NCBI GenBank assembly: GCA_963969495.1
Contig: OZ018328.1
Span: 3,897,886-3,961,885, forward strand
DNA from: Ceratothoa steindachneri
Taxonomy: Eukaryota; Arthropoda; Malacostraca; Isopoda; Cymothoidae
Length of the DNA stretch: 64,000 nucleotides
Direction of reading: 5' to 3'
Within the stretch, counting starts at the first letter, position 1. Each line of letters begins with the position of its first letter. The notes below the pieces were generated by a model. That model was given only the letters and a program-made list of their open reading frames with translations, did not search any database and had not been told where the DNA came from. Below, piece after piece: positions 11,114 through 20,797 of this stretch. Both the position numbers and the translations under genes were made by a program.

Positions 11114-11800
11114 AACTCACAAAGTAGTGTGTAAGTAGAGCAATAAATCCTGCAGGAAAATGAAAGCAGATTCCAAGTACTTTCAAACTTATTCAGTTCA
11201 TTATCAAGGAATAATGAAAAATTTTACCAAGGTGGTATATATATGTAAAACAGAAGAGCAATGCCCCACCCATGTACAAGGAAAGGACCCAAAATAGAAA
11301 AATAATATCAAAGACAGATGTGAAGTATAAAACCAAATAGATAAGGTCTACTTCCGGAAAATTACAACCTATGCGCAAATAAGGTAGACATTTTGTGACT
11401 AAACTAAGTACATACATACCCTATTGGGAATATATAAAAATAAACAAGAGAGTTATAACTAAATTAATAAATCAAAAGACTAAATAAGCCTTTTAATAAC
11501 AGGGTCTAATTTAAAGAGACCAGGAGAAATATTAACATTAGGCGAGGAGTTAATGAATGAGCATTCAACAATGTTTCTTTGAATAAAGTCATCAGATTTG
11601 TTAATAAATTTAACTGAATTCCAATTGTTAGGGTGACTGTTTTCTGATAGATGGACAAAGAAAGCACTGCTGCATTCCCCCCTCCTAATATTGTATTTAT
11701 GTTGTCATGCGTACACTTAATGATTTACCAGTTTGCCCAAAGTATATTGCTTAGGGCAAACTGAACAATCAACAGAATATCCTCCTTCCCCCTCTATACT
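11111..11800 (-). mobile_element. Penelope-like element 3' fragment
   Basis: On the minus strand, a GIY-YIG endonuclease remnant (11790-11475) is followed by a long non-coding 3' region down to about 11111. Penelope-like elements carry an RT followed by a GIY-YIG nuclease. Only the nuclease and 3' end remain here. The adjoining TA tract may mark the insertion edge. Confidence 0.7.
11475..11790 (-). pseudogene. GIY-YIG endonuclease domain of a Penelope-like element
   Basis: Read on the minus strand in shifting frames. CSVCPKQYTLG gives the Cys-x2-Cys and the first Tyr. YFGQTGKSLSVR follows, matching the GIY-YIG second motif and its Arg. A long open stretch then contains HKYNIRRGECSSAFFVHLSE and later ISPGLFKLDP, which are characteristic of the Penelope nuclease C-terminus. 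At least two frameshifts and one stop separate the pieces, so no nuclease can be made. No RT sequence remains upstream. Confidence 0.75.
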
Positions 11801-11858
11801 ATTATTATTATGAATCAACATTTTATACATTGTACATTGTATCCTGCCACATAAAATT

Positions 11859-11876
11859 TGGCACCGAATAGGGACT
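11859..11876 (+). other. Retroviral-type primer binding site
   Basis: TGGCACCGAATAGGGACT differs at few positions from the tRNA-Lys primer binding site consensus TGGCGCCCGAACAGGGAC. It sits just after a CA-containing LTR-like end and ahead of the gag frame, the expected place. Confidence 0.55.
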
Positions 11877-11948
11877 CAAAAGTTGGGAAGCTGCAGCAAA
11901 GAAGGAGCACAAATGTTTTATTTTCCTCCTACTAAATTACTAACAGAA

Positions 11949-13445
11949 ATGGCGACTGAGCATGAGATGAAAGAGGAGATTATAAGATTGAGGCTGGAAT
12001 TAAGAAAGGAGGAAGAATGTGAGTCACTGAGAGAGACAGTGAGAGAGTATGAGAGAGGAAATGAAAGGATTAGAGACAGGACTTAAGGAGAGAACAGAGC
12101 AATTGGAGGCAGAATGGAGGACAAAATGACAAAACTCTACACAAGATTGGAAATGGGCAGGACAATGAATGAGATGAGTGGGACTTATGACAAGATTGCA
12201 GAGACAATAAATGTGACTGACTGAACAAACACTCAATGGTTGACAGTGACCAAAAGGGATAAGAGTAAAATGAACCTGGTTAAGCAGCCAAAGACTTTGC
12301 CCCTGGATGCGCATATGACTGAAGGTGTACAAAAGAGGGAAAATATGATTGCAGGTGTGTATGACAGTGAGAATGAAGGTTGGACAAAAGTGAATAAGAA
12401 AACAAGGAAAGCAAGAATGGGTGTACAACTGAGAAAGAATGAAGGTAGTAAGTCTCAGTCTACAAGTGATGAGAATGATGACTGTTCAGGAAGTGGGAAT
12501 GAAAGTATGAGTGAAAGTGAGATGAATATCAAGAGTGGCATTTACATCTGGGTGATGCCAAGGATGGGTAAGTTTGATGTGTATAGTACAAGAGATGTAA
12601 GAGAGTTTTTCCATGAATTTGGGAGTAATTGTAGAATGAAGTTCCTAAATAACAAGAAGTATTAGGTGAAGGAGTTGGGAGAATGTTTGGACGGAAGAAT
12701 GAAGGAATTTTATGATGTGATTGCCAGTGTGTGAGAACCCATGGATGAAGTTGTGAGGGAAGAATGATAGAGCAAGTGAGACATATAAAAGATGGAGTGA
12801 AGTACCGGAAAGTGAATGAATTTTTAAAGGCTAGGATGAATAAGAATGAAAGGGTAGACATGCATGCGCATAAATTAGAGAGCATGGCAAGAATGCGGTA
12901 TGAGGATGAGAATATAAATGTGTGTAAGACCTTGATACAAAAGTTTCTAGATACAGTACCAGGGTATGTAACAGAATGTGTGAATGAGAGGAGAAAACAG
13001 AAAAGGAGATGGGCAGTTGAGAGATTAACATGAGATGTTTTGCTTGAGATGGTGGAAGATAGACAGTATAAGGAGTATGAAAGAAGAATGGATGATATGA
13101 TGACGGATGGAAGCGTGTAAATGTAGGAAGAAAGGGAGCAAAGGGACCTTGGCAACCTCAGTTTAAGAGTTACTGAGATTCCTTTTGCAGGTCAACCTGA
13201 TAGAGCTAATGGCCAGCTTCCTTTGTCAATATGGTGGGACTAAGCAAGGAGTGAATGGGTTTGGTAGAATGAATGCAGGGAATAGAATGACTGGAAGTAC
13301 TGGTATGAATCATGTATGACAGCAGAATAAGAGTAGTAATGTTGGACAGATGAATGGTATGAATGAAGGAAGACCTAGGTATGGTACAGCTGCTTTGAAT
13401 GGTGTAGTGTGCCATCAGTGCAACTTTTGGCACAGTTTCAGGTCA
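11949..13445 (+). pseudogene. gag of a Ty3/gypsy element
   Basis: It starts at an ATG (MATEHEMKEEI) and opens with a long Glu/Arg-rich coiled coil. A central capsid-like region follows at 12540-13090: IYIWVMPRMGKFDVYSTRD, then FLKARMNKNERVDMHAHKLE, then FLDTVPGYVTECVNERRKQ. It ends in a remnant of a Cys-rich knuckle near 13410 (VCHQCNFWHSF). Gag forms the virus-like particle. The frame is broken by stops at 12086, 12240 (upstream), 12665 and 13033 and by small indels. It would need roughly 450 residues if intact. Confidence 0.65.
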
Positions 13446-13589
13446 TCTGTGAAATTATGTTATGTCATGTGTCTACAGTCCCAGGTACATGTTCCCATCA
13501 TAGTTTTGTGCCAGTTGGGGACATGAAACTTGAGATTAGGCGAATTTCAGTAGACCATCTTTAAAACAGTTGAGATAGAAAGCTTGCAG

Positions 13590-13795
13590 GGTATCAAGCC
13601 ACAAAATGATAGTGCTTTTGAGGTAGGAAAGTATGTAGCTTCCATGTATGATGAAGAATGGTATATTGGGATTGTAGAAGATCACTCTGACAAACAGCAT
13701 GACATGCTTGTCAAATTCATGCAGAAGGGTGCAACAGAGCAGTCACTTTCATAGCTACGAAAACATGACATCTGCTGGATTCCTTTCCAAGATGT
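13590..13795 (+). pseudogene. Small barrel-like (Tudor/SH3-type) domain remnant
   Basis: One frame reads FEVGKYVASMYDEEWYIGIV, then a region ending CWIPFQDV, with a single TAG before LRKHD. The alternating hydrophobic and aromatic pattern (VASMYDEEWYIGIVED, then MLVKFMQ) resembles a small beta-barrel such as Tudor. Similar segments occur in proteins linked to animal transposons. The exact family and whether it belongs to the surrounding gypsy element are uncertain. Confidence 0.35.
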
Positions 13796-13804
13796 AAGAG
13801 CGAG

Positions 13805-14050
13805 AGTTAGTGGTTAAAAGTTGTGTAAAAGTGTTGCGGCCATTTATGTATGAAGTGAAGTTTGCGATCAAGACTGATCACCAGCCGTTAGTGTATCTGC
13901 AACAAATAAGATAGGTTGACAGTAGAGTGGTGAGAACTGTGGAAGATACAAGTGATTTTGAGTATGTGATTGAATATGTGCCGGGGGAAAGGAATGGTGT
14001 GGCTGATTTAATGTCTTGTTTCCCTGGTGCAGAAGAAGTGTGTGTGTTGA
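13805..14050 (+). pseudogene. RT-RNase H fragment of Ty3/gypsy pol
   Basis: FAIKTDHQPLVYLQ gives the RNase H TDH motif. FEYVIEYVPGERNGVADLMS is the conserved end of the Ty3/gypsy RNase H, where A-D-x-L-S is usual. A TAG sits in the middle, at Q-I-R-stop. The polymerase palm that should precede it is absent. The frame slips by one base at a TG repeat at about 14038-14050 before the OTU-like domain. Confidence 0.75.
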
Positions 14051-14054
14051 GAGT

Positions 14055-14525
14055 GATCCAGAATACTTGCCAACAGGGAATATCAAAGTGAGAGATAGCA
14101 AGGGTGGAGGTGGTTCTTTGTTTGAAAGTGTGTGGAATGGACTACAATATTTGGAACCAGCAGATGCGTTGAAAGTTTGAGTTCCTGAGGCGTTGGGTGA
14201 GTTAAAAAAGCAGCTGATGACTGAGGTATGTTAAAGGCCTAATGTAATTGGTGTGGCTGAGGTGCAGAACTATATGAAAGAATTGAAGGCAATTATTATG
14301 CCTGGAGTTCCATCTTTCCAGGAAGTTCTAATTGTAGTGAGTAGAATGTATGGGGTGGTTGTATATGTGCACTATGGGTATGAGGAACTGTTAGTATATA
14401 AGGATTTGAGAGATGGGGTAACTGATGAGTATGGACTGCATATGCATTGTTTGAGTGGAATTCATTATAATTCGGTTGTTGAGAAAAAGTCTTATGAAAT
14501 AATGGTATATTACAACATAGAAGAA
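14055..14525 (+). pseudogene. OTU-like cysteine protease domain fused downstream of gypsy RNase H
   Basis: One frame runs GGGGSLFESVWNGLQYL, then about 60 residues, then YMKELKAIIMPGVPSFQEVL, VSRMYGVVVYVHYG and LSGIHYNSVV. This matches the order of an OTU fold: a Cys box (usually G-D-G-N-C-L-F), a middle helix, a Y-x-V-x-V strand and a terminal G-x-H-Y-N. The catalytic Cys position is Ser (TCT) here, one base away from a Cys codon, and two stops interrupt the frame. OTU proteases cleave ubiquitin chains or polyproteins. The role in this element is unknown. Confidence 0.5.
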
Positions 14526-14534
14526 ATGAAAGGG

Positions 14535-14813
14535 TGTATTGGAGGTCAGCCTCCTTCCAAAACTTGTATAGTCCACAAGTCAATATGCACGAACCCATCA
14601 CCAGTACAAGGGACAAGCGGTAGCAACCCCGCTCATCCCAGTACCAGGACATGTAACATGAGTGAAGATCACCCAGAATCGGACATTCAACAAGAATGTG
14701 CTGAATAGTCTGGGGTTTTGTTTTGGTGGGGGGGATAGCCCATCCGGTGACTGCCTACTTAGGCATAAGTCGCCATACACAACAGAGCCTACTACTCGGC
14801 TATATAAAAACAA
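14535..14813 (-). mobile_element. Rearranged I-B scraps: 3' hairpins followed by ORF2 C-terminus
   Basis: On the minus strand the I-B 3' hairpin block (14813-14735) comes first. The ORF2 C-terminal segment (14722-14535, with HILVECP-like and RYRLSLVL-like residues in decayed form) follows. This is the reverse of the normal order, so two separate I-B insertions or a rearrangement must be joined here. There is no usable coding sequence. Confidence 0.7.
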
Positions 14814-14824
14814 ATAACAATATG

Positions 14825-15010
14825 TAATCTTCCTTCTTGTCTTTTTGTTTTGTCTTATTTTTTTTAGCCTCTGTCCGTTTTCATCCTTGTTATTTGTTAT
14901 TTATATATGTTTTTTAATATAGCCTAGTAATAGGCTGTGTTGTGTACGGCGACTTATGCCCAATTAGGCAGTCACCAGATAGGCTTCCTAAATACAAAAA
15001 AAACAACAAC
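14825..15010 (+). mobile_element. I-B 3'-tail-only copy
   Basis: T-rich 3'UTR, then hairpin 1 (14921-14936) and hairpin 2 (14948-14976), ending CAGATAGGC and an A-rich stretch. It is oriented opposite to the neighbouring minus-strand copy, so 14731-14801 and 14919-14980 form an imperfect inverted repeat. Confidence 0.75.
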
Positions 15011-15094
15011 AAAAAACTCAAAGGAGGAGAGCTTGGGCTTCTACGTTCCTATCCAGGGTTGTACTGGTTGGCTTACAAACAATGGATCCTCCAA

Positions 15095-15460
15095 AGGATG
15101 GACCTCGCTTCTGAAGCCAAAGATTTTGAGGCAAGGGAGGAAAAGACTCACATAGAAAGCCCATCTTTTCCTGAGATGTCCTCAAAGGCAACAGTGCCTG
15201 GTTTCTGCCTCCATGAAGTGTAGTGTCATTTCTGTGAGGATCTTCACTTCAAAGAGGGCCACACATCTCCCCCCGAACTAGAACAGGGGCACATATTCCT
15301 TCATTGGAATTGCTGCATACTTGAGGCTATCTGGGATGAGCTGCAGAGGCTTGTCTCCGTCAATTAGCTATTTTCTTTTGCAGGACGCTGCTGAGCACGT
15401 GCCCCCTGCCCACCATCCACAGGTATAAGAGTTTTGTGGTCCCCTTACTCTAACCTGGTT
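15095..15460 (+). mobile_element. I-B fragment spanning the ORF1/ORF2 junction
   Basis: It matches about 53610-53990 of the full-length copy: the end of ORF1, the ORF2 start (a decayed FLQWNC motif near 15295-15315) and the first part of the endonuclease, up to AGCACGTGCCCCCTGCC and the following sequence. It is truncated at both ends and heavily mutated. Confidence 0.7.
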
Positions 15461-16194
15461 CTTGAGGACAGCCTTAGATGAAGCTCAGCCTCAATTTAAC
15501 TGGTAATTTTGGCTGGGTCTACAGTAGAGGCTGTAGGATCCAAGCTTTCTTCCTTAATCTCGCAAACCATTGGAGGGAGCAGAGATACCATCTGCTCTCT
15601 TAGAGTTACAAACAACAACAATCTTTGTTCAGTGTTTTTTGTGATCTAAAGTAACCTAGTACTCAACTGAGGTTTTAATTGCCGCGAATTATGCCCTTGT
15701 TGGTAGTCACTTGCTTGGGCATTGTTAAAAAAATATTGATATCTGTGCCCATGACTCAGGGAATTGCAAGTCCTGTTTTTGCAACTATGAAGTAATGGGT
15801 GTGAAGGATAAAGGCATCATGCCTTAGGTATCAAGAGTGGGTCAGAGAGAGAGAGAGCATCAACTCTGAAGCCTAACAATGGCTTTTATTTTTCTCTCTC
15901 CCCATTATGGTTCTGGAGGAAGTTTATTCCCCAGTTGGCCTAATGTGTCTCCTGTCATAAAAGATAAAACCAATGCATGCAATAGGTGAAAGATTAGATG
16001 TTGTGGCTGTTGAGACATTTGTCTGCCTACATAGATCGATTAGTGGAAGTAAAAATGTCAAGGTCTTTGAATTCAACTTAGATATGACTATTTTTTGGTT
16101 GGTCCTTGGGTCCTTATCCTTTTTCCTCCATTGTATAAATAAAAGCTTTGATTACCATTAAGTAGTCCTAGAATTGAGTTTATATTTACTTTAG
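15461..16194. other. Intron sequence, nothing recognised
   Basis: A short GA repeat lies at about 15847-15862. No transposon or coding signal is clear. The segment ends in the acceptor TTTACTTTAG of the next host exon. Confidence 0.4.
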
Positions 16195-16353
16195 GAGTAC
16201 CAAGATATTTTAATAAAAGAAGAGATTAAGGAAGAAATTCTACATCAAAGTTCTTTCCTCATTGACAAGGAGCGATTCAAATCCCAAGAAGAAAACCCAA
16301 TACCAAAAACTCTTCCTACTGAAACTGCCCCTCAAAAATGCCTCCAAGCAAAG
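16195..16353 (+). CDS. Host zinc-finger gene, acidic exon 4
   Basis: Acceptor TTACTTTAG precedes GAG TAC CAA, and the exon ends GCA AAG before a consensus GTGAGTC. Its 53 codons are fully open and phase 0 at both ends, like the other exons. It encodes EYQDILIKEEIKEEILHQ, with two overlapping hydrophobic-K-x-E SUMO-type motifs, then a Pro/Thr-rich tail. Length, phase and composition place it between the 5.2 kb exon and the zinc-finger exon. It lies 80 bp upstream of the composite I-B insertion. Confidence 0.7.
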
Positions 16354-16415
16354 GTGAGTCTGTTCCTTCTAATATTTAATGCTACATTATGTAGTCATTT
16401 GGTACTTGGAGAGGC

Positions 16416-16432
16416 AGCTCATCCACATAACC
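16416..16432 (+). repeat. 5' target-site duplication of the composite I-B copy
   Basis: AGCTCATCCACATAACC recurs at 22645-22661. Other I-B 3' ends also carry GAGCTC, so the true duplication is probably the 12 bp ATCCACATAACC plus 5 bp of shared sequence. Confidence 0.85.
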
Positions 16433-16753
16433 CTGTAAGGGGCGTGGCGATTTGCCATCCTGGCCGCCGTGCTGAAGGGATCCAGCGCTCAGTCCAGCCC
16501 CAGCTTAGCCTCCCTTGCTTCAGATAGCCTGTATTTCTCCCCTACTTTGTCGCTATGCATACAACCTCTCCCACAACTTTCTCTGGTCAGCCTCTAATTT
16601 CACAGGGTAGATGCTGACCTTCTTCTCAAGCCAACAGTCCCGGATCAGGGTTTTTTAACAACCTGCTTCATCCCCACCCATACCTTCCTCACATCCCTTT
16701 TCCTCTCCTCTTCACAATCTATCTTTTTACGCCGCATCTAAGGTGGAGCCGCC

Positions 16754-16864
16754 ATGTCGATGGACTGCCAGGCCACCAGGCGGGAGGGGTGGTCCCAAAT
16801 GGCAGTGCCTGGCTCTGCCAGGCCTGTAAGCACCTCTTGCAGTGCGGGCAACTGCGAGAGGTGA
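16754..16864 (+). other. Conserved upstream ORF of I-B (36 codons)
   Basis: It starts in the strong context GCCGCCATG and encodes MSMDCQATRREGWSQMAVPG and 16 more residues. The full-length copy has the same peptide with few changes. It ends right after the 13-bp hairpin, about 36 nt before the likely ORF1 AUG. Confidence 0.5.
16831..16863 (+). other. 13-bp stem-loop in the I-B 5'UTR
   Basis: CACCTCTTGCAGT pairs with ACTGCGAGAGGTG around a 7-nt loop. One A-to-G change relative to the full-length copy gives a G-U pair, so pairing is kept. Confidence 0.65.
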
Positions 16865-16900
16865 TGAGCGATTGCATCCCATGAAACAAATAGGGTCACC

Positions 16901-19313
16901 ATGCCCATAGATGAACAACCAAAAAAAACCCAACCCTCAACTTTCCCTGTTTCATCGACGGAGCCGCCCCCGGGCAGCTCCACCAAAAAAATGGAGGTTT
17001 TTCCCCTGTGCTTGCGCAGGGGACCCTCCATATTTCTTTAACCGGAGAGGAGGCTTACTCCTCTCCTACGCCTACGAGTGAAGGGGACTCCCCCTCATCC
17101 CCTTCTCTGGAGGTGCTTTCGGGCACCTCCCTATTTCCAGCGGCAGTCCCTCCTTTTCTTTGTAAGGGGACTGCCAAGAACGCCAGCAGGCAGCCCATTG
17201 CCGACCGCCCCTCGTGTAAGCGGCTCGGTAGGGCAAACCCCCTTAGGGGGAAGAGGGAAGCCAGGCCCCTTAGGTCGCTTCCCTCAAAAGACCTGCTGGC
17301 AAGAATTTTAAACCTTGCCGGGGTCAAGGCCTGTGCCTCCCCACACAAGACTGGCGACACTGCCAAAGGGACTTGCGATGTCCTGGGAGGGGATGGCCAA
17401 CTGGAGGCCCCTGCTGTAATAGACATGGTCCTTGAGGAAACCCAGCCTCAGACGGTAGGGCCTTCCATGAGGGGGAATCCAGGCTCGGCGCCAAACACCG
17501 AACCCGAATCCGCCCCTATGAAAGGTCCTCCTCAAACGGCTAATGTTTCTGAGGCAGTACAAGGAGGGGAGGGATCTCCTCCGGACGTGGTGCCCCTGCG
17601 ACCACCAGGACCTTCTCCATTTTGGAGAAGGACCTGGCTGAGTCCAGTCCATCTGGCCTAGGGGCTTCTGCCGGCGGAGGTGAGAAGCGGGTTCATTCCC
17701 CGCCCTCCTCTCCAAAAGAGAAAAAGACTAAGACAAAAAAGACAAAGAAGACTCGGGGCTCCTCTTCATCCGCGGGGGCTGCAGGGACGGATGGGTCTGC
17801 TGCCACTTTGGCAAGCGACCAAGCCAAGATCGGTACATCTCGCTCCTCTGCTCCCCCAGGTGCAGAGCCCCCGAATATGACAAAGACCAAAAGTGCGCAG
17901 GGCGGAGCCTCGATAACATCAGGGCCCTTAATTCAGAGGTTACCTGGCATTTTCGAGCCCACTGGCTTCAAACGCTTCCTCATCATTCGGTCCACTGATG
18001 GCAGCATGTTGGCCAAGGGCAACATGATCCATCAGAGGAGAGGATTAGCTAGTGTAATTGTTAGAGAGCCGAAGGTGACCCGTTTCTCAGATGGGAGCCT
18101 TCTGGCGAATCCCGCCGAGGCAGCCAAGATAAGTGCGCTTCGGGCACTTCATGGCACCCCGGTGAGTGTGACACCGCACTCTACCATGAACTTTGTGAAA
18201 GGAGTAGTTTATGCGAGGGAAATCGTTGACTACTCCATAGAGGACATCACCTTAGAGCTGTCCGACCATGGGACGGTCAAGGTCAAACTTGTGATGAGAA
18301 AACAGGGAGGGGCCTCGAGACCCACCCCTACACTCAAGCTCCCTGAGTCGGTGCATGCCAGTTGGTACCGCTACTGCATGAAGGCATTAGTGCCACTGCC
18401 GCGGCGGTGCTATTACTGTCACTGCTTCGGCCATACGAATCGTTCATGTAGACGTGCAAAGTCGGGGTCACCCAAAGTCTGTTTAAATTGTTCCAAGGCC
18501 GCACACGATAAGTCTAAATCATGTGTGGCCAAGTGTGTCAATTGCTGAGATCCGCACCCCGCTTCTTCGAAGCAATGTGGTGGTGCTTATCTCATTGTGA
18601 AAGAAATCCTGGCCGTTCAGGCCCAGGATCGACTCTCATTCCACGAGGCTAAGGACTTGGTCCTGGCGTGCCTGGCTCTGCCTGGGACATCATATGCCTC
18701 AATAGTTAGAAAGGCACCCTCTGCTCCTGGCCCATCGAGGCCAACGAGCACGGTTGTTTCCGCGCCCATTCGGAGCCCTTCTATGGGTTCTACTTAACCT
18801 GGGCGCTCCCCTAGTAAAGCTGGCGGCAAAAAGGGTTCACACCCAGCCCCGGCTAAAACCAGGGCTCCCCCCTCTTCCCCCAGCGTGACCGTTTCCCGTA
18901 AGGCGAAACGGCCACGCGCCTCCACCGAGTCGTTAGACTCACAGGAGGCAACACCCCTGAAGTTTGTCGCTAGGCCATCTTCCGGGGTTCCTAAAGCTGT
19001 CCCCCGAAAGGAGGACAGCAACAAAGGAGCTACGGCTCCTTCGCTGACGCCTAGAGGTGGAACTAGTGGCTCGGAGACAGTGGTTCCTCAAAAAGAGGGC
19101 CCCCCGCCTCCGAAGCCGCAACGCCCGCCTAAGGTTTCGAGGCAGAGGGAGGAAAAGACTCGCATGGCGAGCCCAACCTCCCCCAATAAGTCCTCGAAGG
19201 CGACAGCGCTTTGTCCGTCTAACATCGCCCGGGGTTCTGCCTCCGGGAAGCGTATGGTCATTCCCATGAGGGTCTTCTGTTCGATGAGGGCCCCCGCGTC
19301 TCCTCCGAGCTAG
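16901..19313 (+). pseudogene. I-B ORF1 (zinc-knuckle protein), disrupted
   Basis: The likely start is the ATG at 16901 (MPIDEQPKKT) in the context TCACCATG. An indel follows shortly after, and the frame is then open to a TGA at 18546 within the third knuckle. Features are a Ser/Pro-rich N-terminus, a Lys-rich stretch at 17708-17756, a central domain, and CCHC knuckles at 18402-18560, the third broken (NC-stop). An 18-bp in-frame deletion removes the FVTFDCD segment. The C-terminal Pro-rich part at 18885-19313 keeps the original frame, which the full-length copy has lost. It would bind element RNA if intact. Confidence 0.75.
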
Positions 19314-20603
19314 GCCTGGAGGGCATATTCCTTCAATGGAATTGCCGTGGACTCCGGGCCAACTGGGAGGAGTTGCGGAGGCTCGTCTTGTCCCGTTCCC
19401 CGTTAGCTATATTTTTGCAGGAGACCATGCTAGGCGCGTGCCCCCTGCCCTTCCTCCCGGGGTATAAGGGTCTTGCGACCCCACCACCACCGGATGGCCG
19501 GGCTGAGGGATGCACGGTTTACACCCGGCATGATGTCTCCGTTCTTCCTTTCTCTTTAGATTCCTCCTTTCAGGCAGTGGCTGTGCAGCTTCACCTGGAT
19601 AGGAGGTATACTATCATTTCTGCGTACATTCCACCATCATCAGACTTCGACGATGGGGACTTCCGCCGCGTCGTGGCACGGTTGCCGAAGGCCCTTTCTC
19701 TTGCTTGGAGATCTGAACGTCAGGCATCCTCTCATAGGAGATTACTCAATAAATCCCAGGGGACAGGTCCTTGCCAATCTGATCGAAGAGCTTGAGATAG
19801 GTGTCCTAAACGTGGATGAATTTATGCATCACTGTCCGAGAACTGCTTCATTTTCTTGCCTTGATCTATCTTTGTGCTCTTCGGATGCACAGCCTGATTT
19901 TGATTGGGGGGTGGTCGATGACCTCCATGGTAGTGATCACTTTCCCATTCAAATATCATTTTCAGGACAACTGCCGCCTGAGAGCCCACCTCGATGGTGC
20001 TCGGCGCGGGCGCAGTGTCCTGCATTTCAGGAAATGACTGAATTCTCTATCTCAGTCGAGGAGTTTAGGTCAGTAGATGAGGCCGTTGAGTTCTTCTCCG
20101 GCAACCTCATCGCCGCGGGCCTGACTACTATTCCTAGGACGTCTGGCCATTTTGCACGCCGACCACTCCCATGGTGGTCGGCTGAGTGTGATACGGCCCT
20201 CAAACAGAAGCGTTATGCCTAGATGCGCTATAAGCGCCGCCTGAACGATTTCACTGTCGCTGAATTTCGTCGGGCTAGGTTCAGGTATATTTCGAAACAC
20301 GCCCGCCGCTCTTCTTGGCGGGAATACGTGTCTTCACTTAACGGGAAGGCCCCTTTAGCAGACGTGTGGAAGCCAGTCAAAAGGATTCGGGGCAAGTTCT
20401 CGCAGGACCCCCTTCCCGTTCTCCAGGAGAATGTGTCCGCAATCTCGGAACCCACGTCCGTGGCGGAATCCTTAGCAACCGCTTTTTTCGCATTCTCTAG
20501 CCGAGATGCTGCTCCGCCAGCATTCAATGCATGTCGTGATGTCGCGGAAGGCCGCCAGCTGGACTTTACCTCCAGAGGCGGAGAACCCTTCAACAACAAG
20601 TTC
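19310..20603 (+). pseudogene. I-B ORF2 fragment: endonuclease and start of RT
   Basis: An APE-type endonuclease starts at IFLQWNCRGLRANWEEL with FLQETML, GDLN and SDHFPI motifs. A one-base insertion near 19690, a TAG at 20220-20222 and several indels break the frame. Coding similarity to the full-length ORF2 ends near 20603, where an I-B 5' end begins abruptly. No catalytic RT motif remains in this part. Confidence 0.75.
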
Positions 20604-20797
20604 CCCGTAAGGGGCGCGGGGATTTGCCATCCTGGCCGCCGTGCTGACGGGACTCAGCACCCCGTCCGGCCTCAGCTTAGCCTCTCTTCCTTCCTTCAAA
20701 ACACTTGTTTCCTCTCTTTTCATACAACCTCTCCCACAACTTTCTCTGGTCAGCCTCTAATTTCACAGGGTAGATGCTGACCTTCTTCTCGGCCAAC
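20604..20797 (+). mobile_element. Second I-B 5' terminus embedded inside the copy
   Basis: CCCCGTAAGGGGCGCGG marks the I-B 5' end. About 190 bp of 5'UTR follow with an internal deletion, and then a direct jump to the RNase H region. It occupies the place of the RT core. Confidence 0.8.

Larger units (their letters stand above)
11801..14530 (+). mobile_element. Internally deleted Ty3/gypsy-type LTR retrotransposon
   Basis: In order: a possible LTR end (about 11801-11855), a primer binding site, a coiled-coil gag, a Cys-rich knuckle remnant, a barrel-like segment, the RNase H end of RT, and an OTU-like domain. Most of protease, RT and integrase are missing and the right end is cut by I-B fragments. 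The reading frames hold many stops but remain easily recognisable. Confidence 0.65.

Noticed and set aside
12024..13155. Long minus-strand open frames over the gypsy gag
   Set aside because: Composition reflects the purine-rich gag strand; the plus strand has the recognisable gag and knuckle remnant.
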